This document shows positions 1 through 9,901 of a DNA stretch of 22,440 nt, one piece after another. Made by a program: the position numbers and the translations under genes. Below the pieces are notes generated by a model. That model worked only from the letters and a program-made list of their open reading frames with translations, was not told where the DNA came from and ran no database searches. This DNA is from Pseudomonadota bacterium (GTDB lineage: Bacteria; Desulfobacterota; Desulfovibrionia; Desulfovibrionales; Desulfovibrionaceae). Position 1 is the first letter of the stretch, and each line of letters opens with the position of its first letter. The stretch lies in assembly GCA_023450535.1 (NCBI GenBank), contig JAEXGX010000119.1, forward strand, positions 1-22,440, read 5' to 3'.

Positions 1-33
1 CCTCTCCCCCTTCCCCAAAAGGGCTTCTCCCAC

Positions 34-1056
34 ATGTCTCTTTCTTCCTTCATTATCAAGCGCATTCTGGCCGTCATCCCGGTGCTGTTCGGGGTAACGC
101 TGTGCGTCTTTCTGCTGTCGCATGCCATACCGGGGGACCCCGCCTCAATGATGGCGGGCGAAAAGGCCAGCGCGGAAACCATTGAACGCATCCGCGTGCA
201 ATATGGCCTGGATCGCCCCCTGTATGAGCAATATTTCAAATACATGAGCGATTTGCTGCGCGGGGATCTGGGCATGTCGCTGCGCAACCAGCGTCCCGTG
301 CTGGACGATCTGCGCGACCATGTACCCGCCACACTGGAACTGGGGCTGGCGGCCATGCTGCTCTGCCTGATCGTGGGCATTCCGCTGGGCGTACTGGCGG
401 CAGTCAGACGGAACCGTCTGGCGGATCACCTGACGCGCGTATTTTCGGCCATTGGCGTCTCCACACCGGTATTCTGGCTGGGGCTTATGCTGCTGCTGAT
501 TTTCTACCGCGACCTGGATCTCCTGCCCGGCTCCGGCCGGCTGGACATCTATACCATAGAACCTGCCTCCGTGACAGGCATGTATACCCTGGACGCACTG
601 ATCGCCGGAGACATGGAAGCCTTCCGCGACACCCTTGCCCATCTGGTCCTGCCCGCTTTCTGCCTGGGCTATATCTATCTGGCCATTATCACCCGCATCG
701 TGCGCTCCAGCATGCTGCAATCGCTGGAGCAGGACTATGTGATCACGGCCCGGGCCAACGGACTTTCTGAAGCGCGGGTCATCGGCCTGCACGCGCTCAA
801 AAATTCGCTCATCCCCACCATCACCATCGCCGGACTGTCTATGGGCGAACTCATGGGCGGAGCCATTCTGACGGAAACCATTTTCGACTGGCCGGGCATG
901 GGCAAATACGTGGTGGATTCGGTCAACGCGCTGGATTTTCCGGCCATTATGGGCTTTACGCTGGTCGTGGCCCTGGCCTATATTCTGATCAACCTCTGCG
1001 TGGATCTGCTGTATGCTGCGGTCAATCCGCAGATCCGGTACAGGAGCGGGTCATGA
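34..1056 (+). CDS. ABC importer permease, DppB/OppB type
   Basis: Inner-membrane permease of a peptide/nickel/opine-class ABC importer. The 340-residue length is normal for the family. The N-terminus (FIIKRILAVIPVLFGVT) is the typical first membrane helix of DppB proteins, followed by the family's periplasmic stretch with HAIPGDPA and QYGLDRPL. The cytoplasmic EAA loop that docks the ATPases is clear near residues 235-260 (ARANGLSEARVIGLHALKNS). It is the first gene of a four-gene run that overlaps the next start by 4 bp (ATGA). Only 33 C-rich bases precede it in the window and no good Shine-Dalgarno is visible, so the start rests on the N-terminal family match. Substrate cannot be assigned because the binding protein is not in view; dipeptide or oligopeptide is the default inference. 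Confidence 0.93.
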   Translation: MSLSSFIIKRILAVIPVLFGVTLCVFLLSHAIPGDPASMMAGEKASAETIERIRVQYGLDRPLYEQYFKYMSDLLRGDLGMSLRNQRPVLDDLRDHVPATLELGLAAMLLCLIVGIPLGVLAAVRRNRLADHLTRVFSAIGVSTPVFWLGLMLLLIFYRDLDLLPGSGRLDIYTIEPASVTGMYTLDALIAGDMEAFRDTLAHLVLPAFCLGYIYLAIITRIVRSSMLQSLEQDYVITARANGLSEARVIGLHALKNSLIPTITIAGLSMGELMGGAILTETIFDWPGMGKYVVDSVNALDFPAIMGFTLVVALAYILINLCVDLLYAAVNPQIRYRSGS

Positions 1057-1903
1057 TCCCCCTGCCCTCCCGCGCCAGCGTGCCGGGCATGCTGTTGCGC
1101 AATCCTTCCGCCCTCGTCGGGGGCAGTATCATTCTGCTGGTAACGCTCATGGCCGTATTTGCGCCGTGGATAGCGCCCTATGATCCCATAAGCATCAGTC
1201 TGCCGGACCGGCTGGCCGCGCCATCCCTGCAACACTGGTTCGGCGCGGACGAACTGGGTCGAGACATCCTGAGCCGCATCATGCACGGCGCACGCGTCTC
1301 ACTGATCATCGGCCTGGTGGTCATCACGGCGGCGGGAGGAATCGGTACGCTGCTCGGCGCGACGGCGGGCTATCTGGGCGGCAGAGTGGACAACCTGATC
1401 ATGCGGGTCATGGATGTAATCCTCTCCTTTCCCTCGCTGGTGCTGGCCCTCTCTCTGGCTGCCGCGCTGGGTCCGAGCCTGCGAAACGCCATTTTAGCCG
1501 TGGCCTTTGTGCAGATTCCCAAATTCGCCCGGCTGGCGCGAGGTGAAGCGCTGACCCTGCGCGAAGCCCTGTTCATCAAGGCGGCCCGAGTCTCCGGCTT
1601 CCGTGCGCCCTGGATCATCCTGCACCATGTCATCCCCAACTGTACGGGGCCGATCATGGTGCTTGCCACCCTGACCATCGGCGACACCATTCTTGTGGCC
1701 GCCTCACTCAGTTTCATCGGCCTTGGGGCGCAGCCTCCTACACCGGAATGGGGGGCAATGGTCAGCACCGGGCGCAAGTTCCTGCTTGATCAGTGGTGGT
1801 ACCCCACTTTTCCCGGCCTGTTCATCATGCTCACCGTCATCGGTTTCAACATCCTTGGCGACGCCCTGCGTGATGCTCTTGATCCGCGTATGAGGGGAAA
1901 AAA

Positions 1904-1907
<4 letters not shown>
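1053..1907 (+). CDS. ABC importer permease, DppC/OppC type
   Basis: Second membrane subunit of the importer, 284 residues, the usual DppC length. The N-terminal helix is followed by the family motif with FGADELGRDILSRIMHGARVSL (about residues 65-86), then further hydrophobic helices. The EAA loop is visible (FIKAARVSGFRAPWIILHHV, about 173-192). The C-terminus (NILGDALRDALDPRMRG) is characteristic of the subfamily. The start codon overlaps the stop of the preceding permease (ATGA at 1053-1056) and its own stop overlaps the start of the next gene in the same way, so it is almost certainly translationally coupled. Function in the complex is well supported; the transported solute is unknown. Confidence 0.93.
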
Positions 1908-2927
<1,020 letters not shown>

Positions 2928-2935
<8 letters not shown>

Positions 2936-3911
2936 TACATTATCCGCCACATTACCGGAAGCCGGTCTGGAACTGCGCGGCCTCGGCAAGCGTTTCTTTC
3001 TGGGCGGCGGGCTGTTCTCTCCCCGGCGGGAACTGCACGCCGTCAGCGATGTGAGCCTTTGTCTCGCCCCGGGTGAAACTCTCGGACTGGTAGGAGAATC
3101 CGGCTGCGGCAAATCCACGTTGGGTAACATGATTCTGGGGCTGCTGGAGCCGGACGAGGGCGAAATTTTATACGGAGGAACCCCGTTACGCCCGTTCGGG
3201 AAAATGAGCGGGCAAACACGGGCTCCACGCATTCAAGCGGTCTTTCAGGACCCCTTTTCTTCTCTTGACCCGCGTATGACTGTGGAAGAAATCGTTACAG
3301 CGCCTCTGCTGCTGGATCAAACTCTGACCCGCGCCCAACGCACGGCGCGGGCGCGCGCCATTTTGGAGGAAGTTGGCCTTGGCCAGGCCCATCTTTCCCG
3401 TTATCCGCATGAATTCTCCGGCGGGCAGCGCCAGCGTATCGGCATCGCGCGGGCGCTCGCGCCGCAGCCGCGTTTCATCGTCATGGATGAACCGACCTCG
3501 GCCCTTGACGTTTCCGTACAGGCTCAGATCCTCGCGCTGATCCGCGAACTTCAGAGCCGCCACGGCTACGCCTACCTGTTCATTTCCCATGATCTGGCCG
3601 TAGTGCGCCACCTCAGCCACAGGGTAGCGGTGATGTATCTGGGCTTTGTGGTGGAAAGCGCGCCCTGTGCCGAACTGTTCCGCGAACCGCTGCATCCGTA
3701 TACCCGGGCGCTCATGGCCTGCGCACCTGAACCCGACCCGGCACGCCGCAAAAGCCTCAATGTACTGGACGGCGACGTGCCCAGCCCGGTGAATCTGCCC
3801 GCCGGATGCCCCTTTGCTCCGCGCTGCCCGGAAGCTACGCCACGCTGCACTACGGAACGCCCTCCTCTGCGCGAGACCGCTCCCGGACACATGTCGCGCT
3901 GTCACAAATAG
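2928..3911 (+). CDS. ABC importer ATP-binding protein, DppF/OppF type
   Basis: Second ATPase of the importer, 327 residues from the chosen start. Walker A is GESGCGKS (56-63). Q-loop FQDPFSSLDPRM, signature FSGGQRQRIGIARAL, Walker B FIVMDEPTSALDVS and switch FISHDLAVV are all intact. The C-terminus has the peptide-family tail with CPFAPRCPEATPRC. The frame stays open to an ATG at 2868, but the ATG at 2928 has CAGGAG seven bases upstream and overlaps the previous stop by only 8 bp. The 20 extra residues of the longer form (MAEHTPQPVTILRLRHRSKI) look unlike a DppF N-terminus, so 2928 is preferred. Last gene of the operon; the next gene is convergent. Confidence 0.92.
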
Positions 3912-3947
3912 GGCCGCTGGGTTCAGTGCATATCCGGCAGGCGGCTG

Positions 3948-3973
3948 CCCACAGCCTCGCCCGAATCTGTGGG
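3948..3973. repeat. Inverted repeat between convergent genes
   Basis: CCCACAG (3948-3954) and CTGTGGG (3967-3973) form a perfect 7-bp stem with a 12-base loop in the 79-bp gap between the ABC operon and the diguanylate cyclase gene. The position suits a bidirectional terminator, but no T-run follows on either strand, so termination is only a guess. Confidence 0.3.
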
Positions 3974-3990
3974 AATCGCCCCGGAACGCG

Positions 3991-5925
3991 TTATCGTACG
4001 CCCCGCCGGTCACGCCCGCACTGGTAATAACGGCGCTTGGCCTCGTACATTCTCCGTTCGGCCTCACCGACTATGTCCTGCACCGGGACCTCCCCCTGTC
4101 TCCAGGCAATGCCGCAGGAAACATGGTAATCGTGGACCTGAATGGCCTGTTCCGCGTGTTTCAGCCGCTTACTGACCTCGGCCTCGCTTTCGTCCACGGC
4201 AAAGACGACGAACTCGTCTCCGCCGATACGGTATGCGTGCTCCTCACCGAACGCATCCTTCAGTGCCGTTGCAACGCAACGCAGCATGCGGTCGCCTTCC
4301 TCGTGCCCTGCGGAATTGTTCAGTTCATGCAGCCCGTTCGCATCGACATACAGGCACGCGAGAGAATGGAACCCCCGGCGTGCATATTCGGATACGGCGT
4401 TCTGGAAACTGTTCCGATTCAACAGCCCGGTCAGGTAGTCGAACATCCCCATCTCTCTGATTTTCTGATGGGACTTTATGTTGTGAAACGCCATGGAAAA
4501 ACTCAGAGCAACGCCTTTGAGATATTCCTCATGTCCGCCTGTGTGCCGGGTATCCGCCACGCCAAGTACACCCGCCGGAGTGCCGTCCACATTCTCAACC
4601 AGCGTCGCCATAATCCTCCCGGCGTCACGCCCGCACAAACGGACACATTCCCGCAGCGCTTCTTCGGAGGAAGCAAATGACACGCTCCGTTCACGCCGGA
4701 GCGCTCCGTACAATTCCGGACAGGCGTCCTCCAGGGACGCCTCATTTCCGGCGTTTTCGTCCACCGGACCACGATCCGTCCACACGCGGGACATCTTTCC
4801 CAGATCCCGTTCAAAAATCAGGAAGAACGCCCACGCCGCGTCCATCATGTCCGCGACCTTTCCCAGGGCTTCGCCAAGCCGTGCAGGCGTCCTGTGCGCG
4901 TCAAACAGGGTCTTTTCCACTGCTGACATGCAGCGGACCTGTCGCAACAAGATTTCTTTTTCCTGGGTCTGTCTTCTGGCCTTGAGCAACATCCACGCAA
5001 AGTACATACCGCATACGACAAGCACGAATGCGGCCAGCGTGTAAAAAGCGGCCCGGACCTTCACGGCGTTTCTGAACACTATGCTCTCTGGAGCGGAGAG
5101 CACCACAGCCCAATGATTGACACCCACCGGCTCATAATGGGCGTACAGGTATTCTCCGACGGTTTTGGACAAGAAAGCGATATCGCCGCTTCTTCCCGCC
5201 GCGATATCGGCCGCCATCTGCTCCGAACTGTTACCGGGCTTCGCCTTGCGCCTGCCCAAAGCGTTAACGTTTCCCAGCTCCTTATGCCAGGTATCCACCA
5301 GAAAGTCGCCGCTTATGCCTTCAACCACATAGATGTGGGACTGATTGCCGAATGCCCAGGTATCATATATCCTCGGCAGATTTTCCACGTCTACGATGCC
5401 GACAAGCAGGGCCGCCGTTTCACCATCCTTCCGGATCGGGGCATAGATGCGCAGCACCTTTTTACCGTTTCTGCCGAGATCTTCCTCTAAATCGGAAATA
5501 TGGACGCCTTGTTCCGCCTCTCTGGCAAAAGACAGACGTCCGGCGGCATTTATCCGGCTTCCGTCCGTCAGAAGCACGCTATCGTCGGGAAACAGGATTT
5601 CCAGGTGCGACATCATGCCCGAGGAATCGAAAGAGGACAGGATCAGCAGGGTTTCCGGGGAATCCACCGCGTCAAAGTTCCCGATTATTCGCGCGAGGCC
5701 TTCCAACAGGCCCTGATCGCTCTGGACATGGCTCTGAATGTCCCGCCCCAGCTCAAGCGTGGCGGCACGCAGGGTCTGAAAGCCCCACGCCATCGCCAGA
5801 TCGTGAACAAATTTCGACGCAATCGTCAGACCACATACCAGGAACGCCAGCAACAGGACGGTTGCGGTCCAGTTCCCGTTCCACGAGGCCCGTACCACTT
5901 TTATGATTTGCGGAAGAAATTTCAC
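3991..5925 (-). CDS. Membrane-bound diguanylate cyclase (dCache-GAF-GGDEF)
   Basis: Predicted to make cyclic di-GMP from two GTP in response to an external ligand. About 644 residues. The first membrane helix is near residues 20-40, a periplasmic dCache-like region spans about 42-290 and a second helix lies near 292-314. A GAF-like domain follows (about 338-498), then a GGDEF domain starting at MGMFDYLTGLLNRNSF. The signature is canonical GGDEF (RIGGDEFVVF, about 568-572) with DANGLHELNN...GHEEGD upstream, so it should be active. The RxxD inhibitory site is absent (the equivalent stretch is FGEEHAYR), suggesting no product inhibition. Two in-frame GTG starts exist, at 5931 and 5925; GGAG sits five bases before the second, which is chosen. 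It lies 46 bp downstream of pyrD on the same strand and could be co-transcribed. Ligand unknown. Confidence 0.92.
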   Translation of the reverse strand: MKFLPQIIKVVRASWNGNWTATVLLLAFLVCGLTIASKFVHDLAMAWGFQTLRAATLELGRDIQSHVQSDQGLLEGLARIIGNFDAVDSPETLLILSSFDSSGMMSHLEILFPDDSVLLTDGSRINAAGRLSFAREAEQGVHISDLEEDLGRNGKKVLRIYAPIRKDGETAALLVGIVDVENLPRIYDTWAFGNQSHIYVVEGISGDFLVDTWHKELGNVNALGRRKAKPGNSSEQMAADIAAGRSGDIAFLSKTVGEYLYAHYEPVGVNHWAVVLSAPESIVFRNAVKVRAAFYTLAAFVLVVCGMYFAWMLLKARRQTQEKEILLRQVRCMSAVEKTLFDAHRTPARLGEALGKVADMMDAAWAFFLIFERDLGKMSRVWTDRGPVDENAGNEASLEDACPELYGALRRERSVSFASSEEALRECVRLCGRDAGRIMATLVENVDGTPAGVLGVADTRHTGGHEEYLKGVALSFSMAFHNIKSHQKIREMGMFDYLTGLLNRNSFQNAVSEYARRGFHSLACLYVDANGLHELNNSAGHEEGDRMLRCVATALKDAFGEEHAYRIGGDEFVVFAVDESEAEVSKRLKHAEQAIQVHDYHVSCGIAWRQGEVPVQDIVGEAERRMYEAKRRYYQCGRDRRGVR

Positions 5926-5971
5926 GTCCACTCCACAGTCGGCACCATCCTTAGGCCAGCGCCTCTTCCCA

Positions 5972-6907
5972 TCAGATTTTCAGCGTGCCGCGCAAATCGT
6001 CGAGCTTTTCGATGCCCAGTTTGCGGCACAGGACGGGAAGTTCATCCACAATGCGGAACGCGGTGGCCGGATCGCTGAAGTTGGCCGTGCCCACCTGAAC
6101 GGCGTGCGCGCCCACCAGAATATACTCCAGGACATCGCGGGCGGAGGCAATGCCGCCCAGCCCGATAATCGGAATCCTCACGGCCCGGCTTACCTGCCAT
6201 ACGCAGCGCAGCCCCACAGGCTTGATCGCCGGGCCGGAAAGCCCGCCCACGATATTGGCCAGCAGCGGAGTACGGCGCTCAAGATCCACGGCCATGCCGG
6301 TGACAGTATTGATACAGGCCAGCATGTCCGCCCCGGCGTCTTCCACGGCGCGGGCAATGACGGTTATATCCGTAACATTGGGAGACAGCTTGACAATCAC
6401 CGGCTTGGATCCCGCGCGGCGCTTCACAGCCTCGGTGACCTTTGCCGCCATGGCCGGGTCCTGGCCGAAGAGAACCCCGCCCTCATGCACATTGGGACAG
6501 GAAATGTTCACTTCCACTGCGGCCACACCTTCCTCTCCGGAGAGAATGCCGGCCAGTTCGCCGAAATCTTCCGCGCAGGTGGCGTAAATATTGGCGATAA
6601 CGGGCACTTCCTGCCAGGGCAATTCCGGCAGCTTGCGCGTGATGAAAGCTTCCACGCCGTCATTCTGAAGGCCCACGGCATTGAGCATGCCGGACGGAGT
6701 TTCCGCCACGCGGGGCAGAGGATTACCTTCACGGGCGCGCAGAGAAAGCCCCTTGACCACGATGCCGCCCAACCGGGCGATATTGCCGTAGGGCATGAAT
6801 TCCGCGCCGTAGCCAAAGGTGCCGGATGCGGTCATGACCGGATTTTTCAAAACCAGCGGGCGCGCGCCGTTATGTCCCGCCGGGTGCAGCTTGACTTCCA
6901 TGTCCAT
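5972..6907 (-). CDS. pyrD: Dihydroorotate dehydrogenase B, catalytic subunit
   Basis: Oxidises dihydroorotate to orotate, the fourth step of pyrimidine synthesis, using FMN. 311 residues, standard for class 1B. Visible motifs are NPVMTASGTFGYG at the N-terminus, VVKGLS (the FMN-contacting lysine, K52), NAVGLQNDG, and NISCPN with Cys137 as the active-site base that defines class 1. Also present are INTVTGMAVD, GGLSGPAIKPV and the phosphate-binding GLGGIASARDVLEYILVGA. Class 1B enzymes need an iron-sulfur flavoprotein partner, and pyrK is immediately upstream: 4 bp separate its stop from this ATG, and GGGAG within pyrK provides the ribosome site. The assignment is firm. Confidence 0.96.
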   Translation of the reverse strand: MDMEVKLHPAGHNGARPLVLKNPVMTASGTFGYGAEFMPYGNIARLGGIVVKGLSLRAREGNPLPRVAETPSGMLNAVGLQNDGVEAFITRKLPELPWQEVPVIANIYATCAEDFGELAGILSGEEGVAAVEVNISCPNVHEGGVLFGQDPAMAAKVTEAVKRRAGSKPVIVKLSPNVTDITVIARAVEDAGADMLACINTVTGMAVDLERRTPLLANIVGGLSGPAIKPVGLRCVWQVSRAVRIPIIGLGGIASARDVLEYILVGAHAVQVGTANFSDPATAFRIVDELPVLCRKLGIEKLDDLRGTLKI

Positions 6908-6911
6908 CAGA

Positions 6912-7730
6912 TCAGGCTCCCGCTTTGAGGTCGATGTCTTCCGCCCAGAATACCGGGCCGCTGGTGCAGGTCTGCACGGGCAGCCCCGCCTTTTCAGGGT
7001 CGGCCCAGTGCATGGAGGTGCGCGTCACGCAACCGAGACAGGCTCCTACGCCGCAGGCCATGCGCTGCTCCAGAGAAAGCTGGGTCGGCAGCCCGATTTC
7101 CAGCGCATATTCCCAAATCATGCGCAGGAACGGCATGGGGCCGCAGGCCAAGGCCATGCCGTCCTTGCTGCGGCAGGCTTTCATACGGGCACGGATCATG
7201 TCCTGAAACACCGGGATGTCAGCAGGGGTCCGCTCGCGGAAGTGCTCCACATCAATAATCTGGGAAAGGCTGTCCATAGGGTAACAGTCGGAAATCTGGC
7301 GGTGGCCGAACAACATGGAAAGATGCTCGGGAGAGGGATGCCGATCCGCATAACCGTAAAACGGAGCAATGCCGATGCCCCCTGCGAGCAGCAACGTGGG
7401 CCGTGCCGGTTCAACGGCAAAGCCTGTACCCAGCGGTCCCCAAATAGTCACCTTGTCGCCGGAAACCAGCTTCGCAATACGCGCGGTGCCGCGCCCCACT
7501 ACCTGATAGAACAACACCAGGCTTTGGGAACTGACGCGACTGATGGAGAAGGGGCGCGCCCAGGTCAATTCCGACCCCCATCCGTGGGGCCGGAGCATGA
7601 CAAACTGACCAGGGAGCCAATTTATCCATCCGGGGTTTTCCAGCATAAGGGCGAAGAATCCAGGCTCGCCCGGCTGGCTGAAGGGAACATTGTCCGTGAC
7701 CGTCAAATCGGTCCGGGCTGGCGAAATCAT
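6912..7730 (-). CDS. pyrK: Dihydroorotate dehydrogenase B, electron-transfer subunit
   Basis: FAD and [2Fe-2S] subunit that passes electrons from dihydroorotate oxidation on PyrD to NAD+. 272 residues from the chosen ATG. The FAD-binding motif is RPFSIS (59-64). A nucleotide-binding glycine loop GGIGIAP lies at 118-124, and ACGPMPFLR follows near 195. The cluster ligands are Cys226, Cys231, Cys234 and Cys255 (CGVGACLGC then QTC), the PyrK pattern. The frame is open to 7772, but the ATG at 7730 has GGAGG five bases upstream and matches the usual N-terminus. Co-transcribed with pyrD. The 230 bp upstream separate it from the adenine deaminase gene on the same strand, so the two nucleotide genes may or may not share a transcript. 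Confidence 0.95.
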   Translation of the reverse strand: MISPARTDLTVTDNVPFSQPGEPGFFALMLENPGWINWLPGQFVMLRPHGWGSELTWARPFSISRVSSQSLVLFYQVVGRGTARIAKLVSGDKVTIWGPLGTGFAVEPARPTLLLAGGIGIAPFYGYADRHPSPEHLSMLFGHRQISDCYPMDSLSQIIDVEHFRERTPADIPVFQDMIRARMKACRSKDGMALACGPMPFLRMIWEYALEIGLPTQLSLEQRMACGVGACLGCVTRTSMHWADPEKAGLPVQTCTSGPVFWAEDIDLKAGA

Positions 7731-7960
7731 GGTGACCTCCGAAACAGGATCCAAAAACAATACGGGGAACATTCAGAGCGCTTGATGCCGGTAATGCTTA
7801 AGCACGGAACCAGCCTGCCATCTCGGCATCGCTCTGCTTTTGTTTTGAACACAATGAGTTCTTTTGAAATAGTCCTCCCGTGCCGCCCGGTCAAGGGCGC
7901 TCGCGGAAGGACCGCACGGCGAACCTGGTGCATCCTCTTTCTTTCACAGCGCCGCTTCAG
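7731..7960 (-). promoter_or_regulatory. Leader region upstream of pyrKD
   Basis: 230 bp between the ade stop and pyrK. On the minus strand a weak sigma70-like pair is visible: TTGACC (7894-7889), 17-base spacer, TATTTC (7871-7866). The TTGACC itself sits in the loop of a small GC hairpin (CGCCC/GGGCG), which could instead be a weak ade terminator lacking a U-run. No PyrR-type attenuator or known riboswitch could be recognised. No convincing small gene is seen. Confidence 0.25.
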
Positions 7961-9697
7961 CTACAACTCTACAGGTACAAAGCGGAATGCGTCCACATCG
8001 AACAGGCCGCGCGCCGTGATCTTGAGGTGAGGGATGACGGGCAGGGCCAGAAAACTCAAGGTCATAAAGGCGTCGGCGTCTTCCGAGATATGATAGTGTT
8101 CACGGGCAAGGCCAAGCAAACGGCGCAGACCGTCCGCCACCTCGGTGGCAGGCTGCTCGCTCATCAGACCGCCGATAGGCAGGGCCAGAGCATCCAGCAC
8201 CTGCCCGCGCGATACCATGACCACTCCTCCGCCGATACGGGCAAGTTTTTCCACGGCCAGCTTCATGTCGGAGTCGTCATCCCCTGCCACCACAATATTG
8301 TGGGAATCGTGCGCCACGCTTGTGGCAATGGCCCCACCGGACAGGCCATAGCTTCCGTCCAACAGACCCACGCCGATCTTTCCGCTGGCGTGGTGCCGTT
8401 CCAGCACAGCAATTTTGAGCAGACCGGGATTGCGCGCGAAATCGAACACGCCGTCGGAATCAACCTGAATTTCCCTTTCACGGCATTCCGTCACCAGAGA
8501 GTGCGGCAGCAAAGAAATGACTCTGACCTTACGCGAAGCAGGTCCGGAAGGCAGGCGCAGTATAAAGGGCTGTTCCGGCAGGGGGGCAAGGTTCACACTG
8601 CGGCGCAGATCCCCGGGATCACGATGGGGCAGGGCCGCTTTCATTATGCCGCCCTCGGCGCTGAGACAACCTCCAGTCCATACCATGAGCGGGCGGAAAT
8701 GCCGAAGATCGTCCACCAGCACCAGATCCGCGCGCAGGCCGGGCGCAATGGCCCCGCGATCCCGCAGGCCATAGCATTCCGCCGCGTTGAGCGAGGCCAT
8801 GCGTATGGCGCTCATGGCGTCCAGCCCCGCCGCCACGGCAATGCGCAAATGGCTGTCCATATGGCCGCGTTCCAGAATGTCGGCGGGCTGGCGGTCATCT
8901 GTGCAGAACAGGCAGCGGCGGGAGTTGTCCGGCGTAACGCCGGGCAGCAGACGCAGCAAATCGCGCGAGGCCGAGCCTTCGCGGAGCAGCACATACATAC
9001 CCCGCCGAATACGATCACGCAGTTCTTCCACTGTGGTGCACTCATGATCCGTGCCCACGCCCGCCGCACTGTAAATATCCAACCCCTCGCCCGTCAGGCC
9101 GGGGCTGTGCCCGTCCACCTGCCTGCCCCTCGCCCGCGCGGCGCGGATTTTCTCCAGCACGTCGGGGTCGCCGGAAAGCACACCCGGAACGTTCATCATC
9201 TCGCCCAGTCCGGCTACCTTTTCATCGTCTGAAAGCGCGGCCAGATCCGCAGCCGCCAACACCGCCCCCGCATCCTCAAAGGGCAGTGCGGGCACACAGG
9301 AAGGCAACATGATCCGCACATCCAGCGGCAGACCGCGCGAGGCTTCGAGCATGTAGCGAACCCCGTCCGCGCCCTTGACGTTGGCAATTTCATGCGGGTC
9401 CGCGATCACGGTGGTCGTGCCGCGCGGCAGTACCAGTTCAGCGAAACGGGCCGGGCAAAGCATGGACGACTCGATATGCACGTGCCCATCAATAAAACCG
9501 GGCAGCAGATATGCTCCCCCGGCGTCTACCACCTCCCGCGCGGGCAGGTGGGAAAACCCGAGGATACGGCCCTGCCCCACACATACGGATGAGGGGAAAA
9601 ACTCCCCGCTGAACACGTCCGCCACCATCGCGTTATCAATGCGCAAATCGGCTTCCGCCCGCCCCGCCGCCTGTTCGAGAAACATATCTTTGCCCAT
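7961..9697 (-). CDS. ade: Adenine deaminase
   Basis: Hydrolyses adenine to hypoxanthine and ammonia for purine salvage; an amidohydrolase-fold metalloenzyme. 578 residues, near the 588 of the E. coli enzyme. Metal and active-site motifs of the Ade family are intact: GFIDGHVHIESSM, ADPHEIANV, GEMMNVPGV, DGHSPGLTG, GTDHECTT and FCTDDRQPADI with GHMDSHLR. The C-terminal half has the conserved SVAHDSHNIVVAG and GGGVVMVSRG. The frame extends to 9736, but the ATG at 9697 has AGGAG about six bases upstream and begins the normal sequence (MGKDMFLEQA). It follows the nrfHA terminator on the same strand, so it should have its own promoter; only a weak candidate (TTGCGC and TATACC) was seen. Confidence 0.95.
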   Translation of the reverse strand: MGKDMFLEQAAGRAEADLRIDNAMVADVFSGEFFPSSVCVGQGRILGFSHLPAREVVDAGGAYLLPGFIDGHVHIESSMLCPARFAELVLPRGTTTVIADPHEIANVKGADGVRYMLEASRGLPLDVRIMLPSCVPALPFEDAGAVLAAADLAALSDDEKVAGLGEMMNVPGVLSGDPDVLEKIRAARARGRQVDGHSPGLTGEGLDIYSAAGVGTDHECTTVEELRDRIRRGMYVLLREGSASRDLLRLLPGVTPDNSRRCLFCTDDRQPADILERGHMDSHLRIAVAAGLDAMSAIRMASLNAAECYGLRDRGAIAPGLRADLVLVDDLRHFRPLMVWTGGCLSAEGGIMKAALPHRDPGDLRRSVNLAPLPEQPFILRLPSGPASRKVRVISLLPHSLVTECREREIQVDSDGVFDFARNPGLLKIAVLERHHASGKIGVGLLDGSYGLSGGAIATSVAHDSHNIVVAGDDDSDMKLAVEKLARIGGGVVMVSRGQVLDALALPIGGLMSEQPATEVADGLRRLLGLAREHYHISEDADAFMTLSFLALPVIPHLKITARGLFDVDAFRFVPVEL

Positions 9698-9806
9698 GCC
9701 GCACTCCTTACCCTGCTGTTCCGTTTTCGGCCCCACGTTCCAGTAAGGTATACGAGGAAGAGCAAAGGCGCAAACAGGGCAACCGGGTATGCTCTGTGGA
9801 TTGCTT

Positions 9807-9849
9807 TAAACAAAACCGGCGCACATGCGGTAACCGTATGTACGCCGGT
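9807..9849 (-). terminator. Intrinsic terminator of nrfHA
   Basis: On the minus strand ACCGGCG pairs with CGCCGGT (plus positions 9843-9849 and 9815-9821). The stem continues through ACAT/ATGT and CGG/CCG to a TTA loop and is followed by TTTTGTTT (plus 9807-9814). Strong stem plus U-rich tail, placed just after nrfA and before ade. Confidence 0.85.
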
Positions 9850-9851
9850 GG

Positions 9852-9887
9852 AGCCTCTGCCAGGCTGAGGGGGTAGAGGCAGAGGCT
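9852..9887 (-). repeat. Second hairpin between nrfA stop and terminator
   Basis: A perfect 10-bp inverted repeat, AGCCTCTGCC (9852-9861) and GGCAGAGGCT (9878-9887), with a 16-base loop. It lies between the nrfA stop and the intrinsic terminator. It has no U-run of its own and may protect the 3' end of the nrfHA mRNA; that role is inference. Confidence 0.6.
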
Positions 9888-9901
9888 AGATCTGGTTGGG
9901 G

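Noticed and set aside
1..33. Possible end of an upstream gene or terminator
   Set aside because: The 33 bases are C-rich with only CCC-AAAA-GGG complementarity. Too short to assign.
6819..8030. 403-codon plus-strand frame opposite pyrD/pyrK
   Set aside because: It spans two confidently identified genes and their gap and shows no family motif; a G+C-rich shadow frame.
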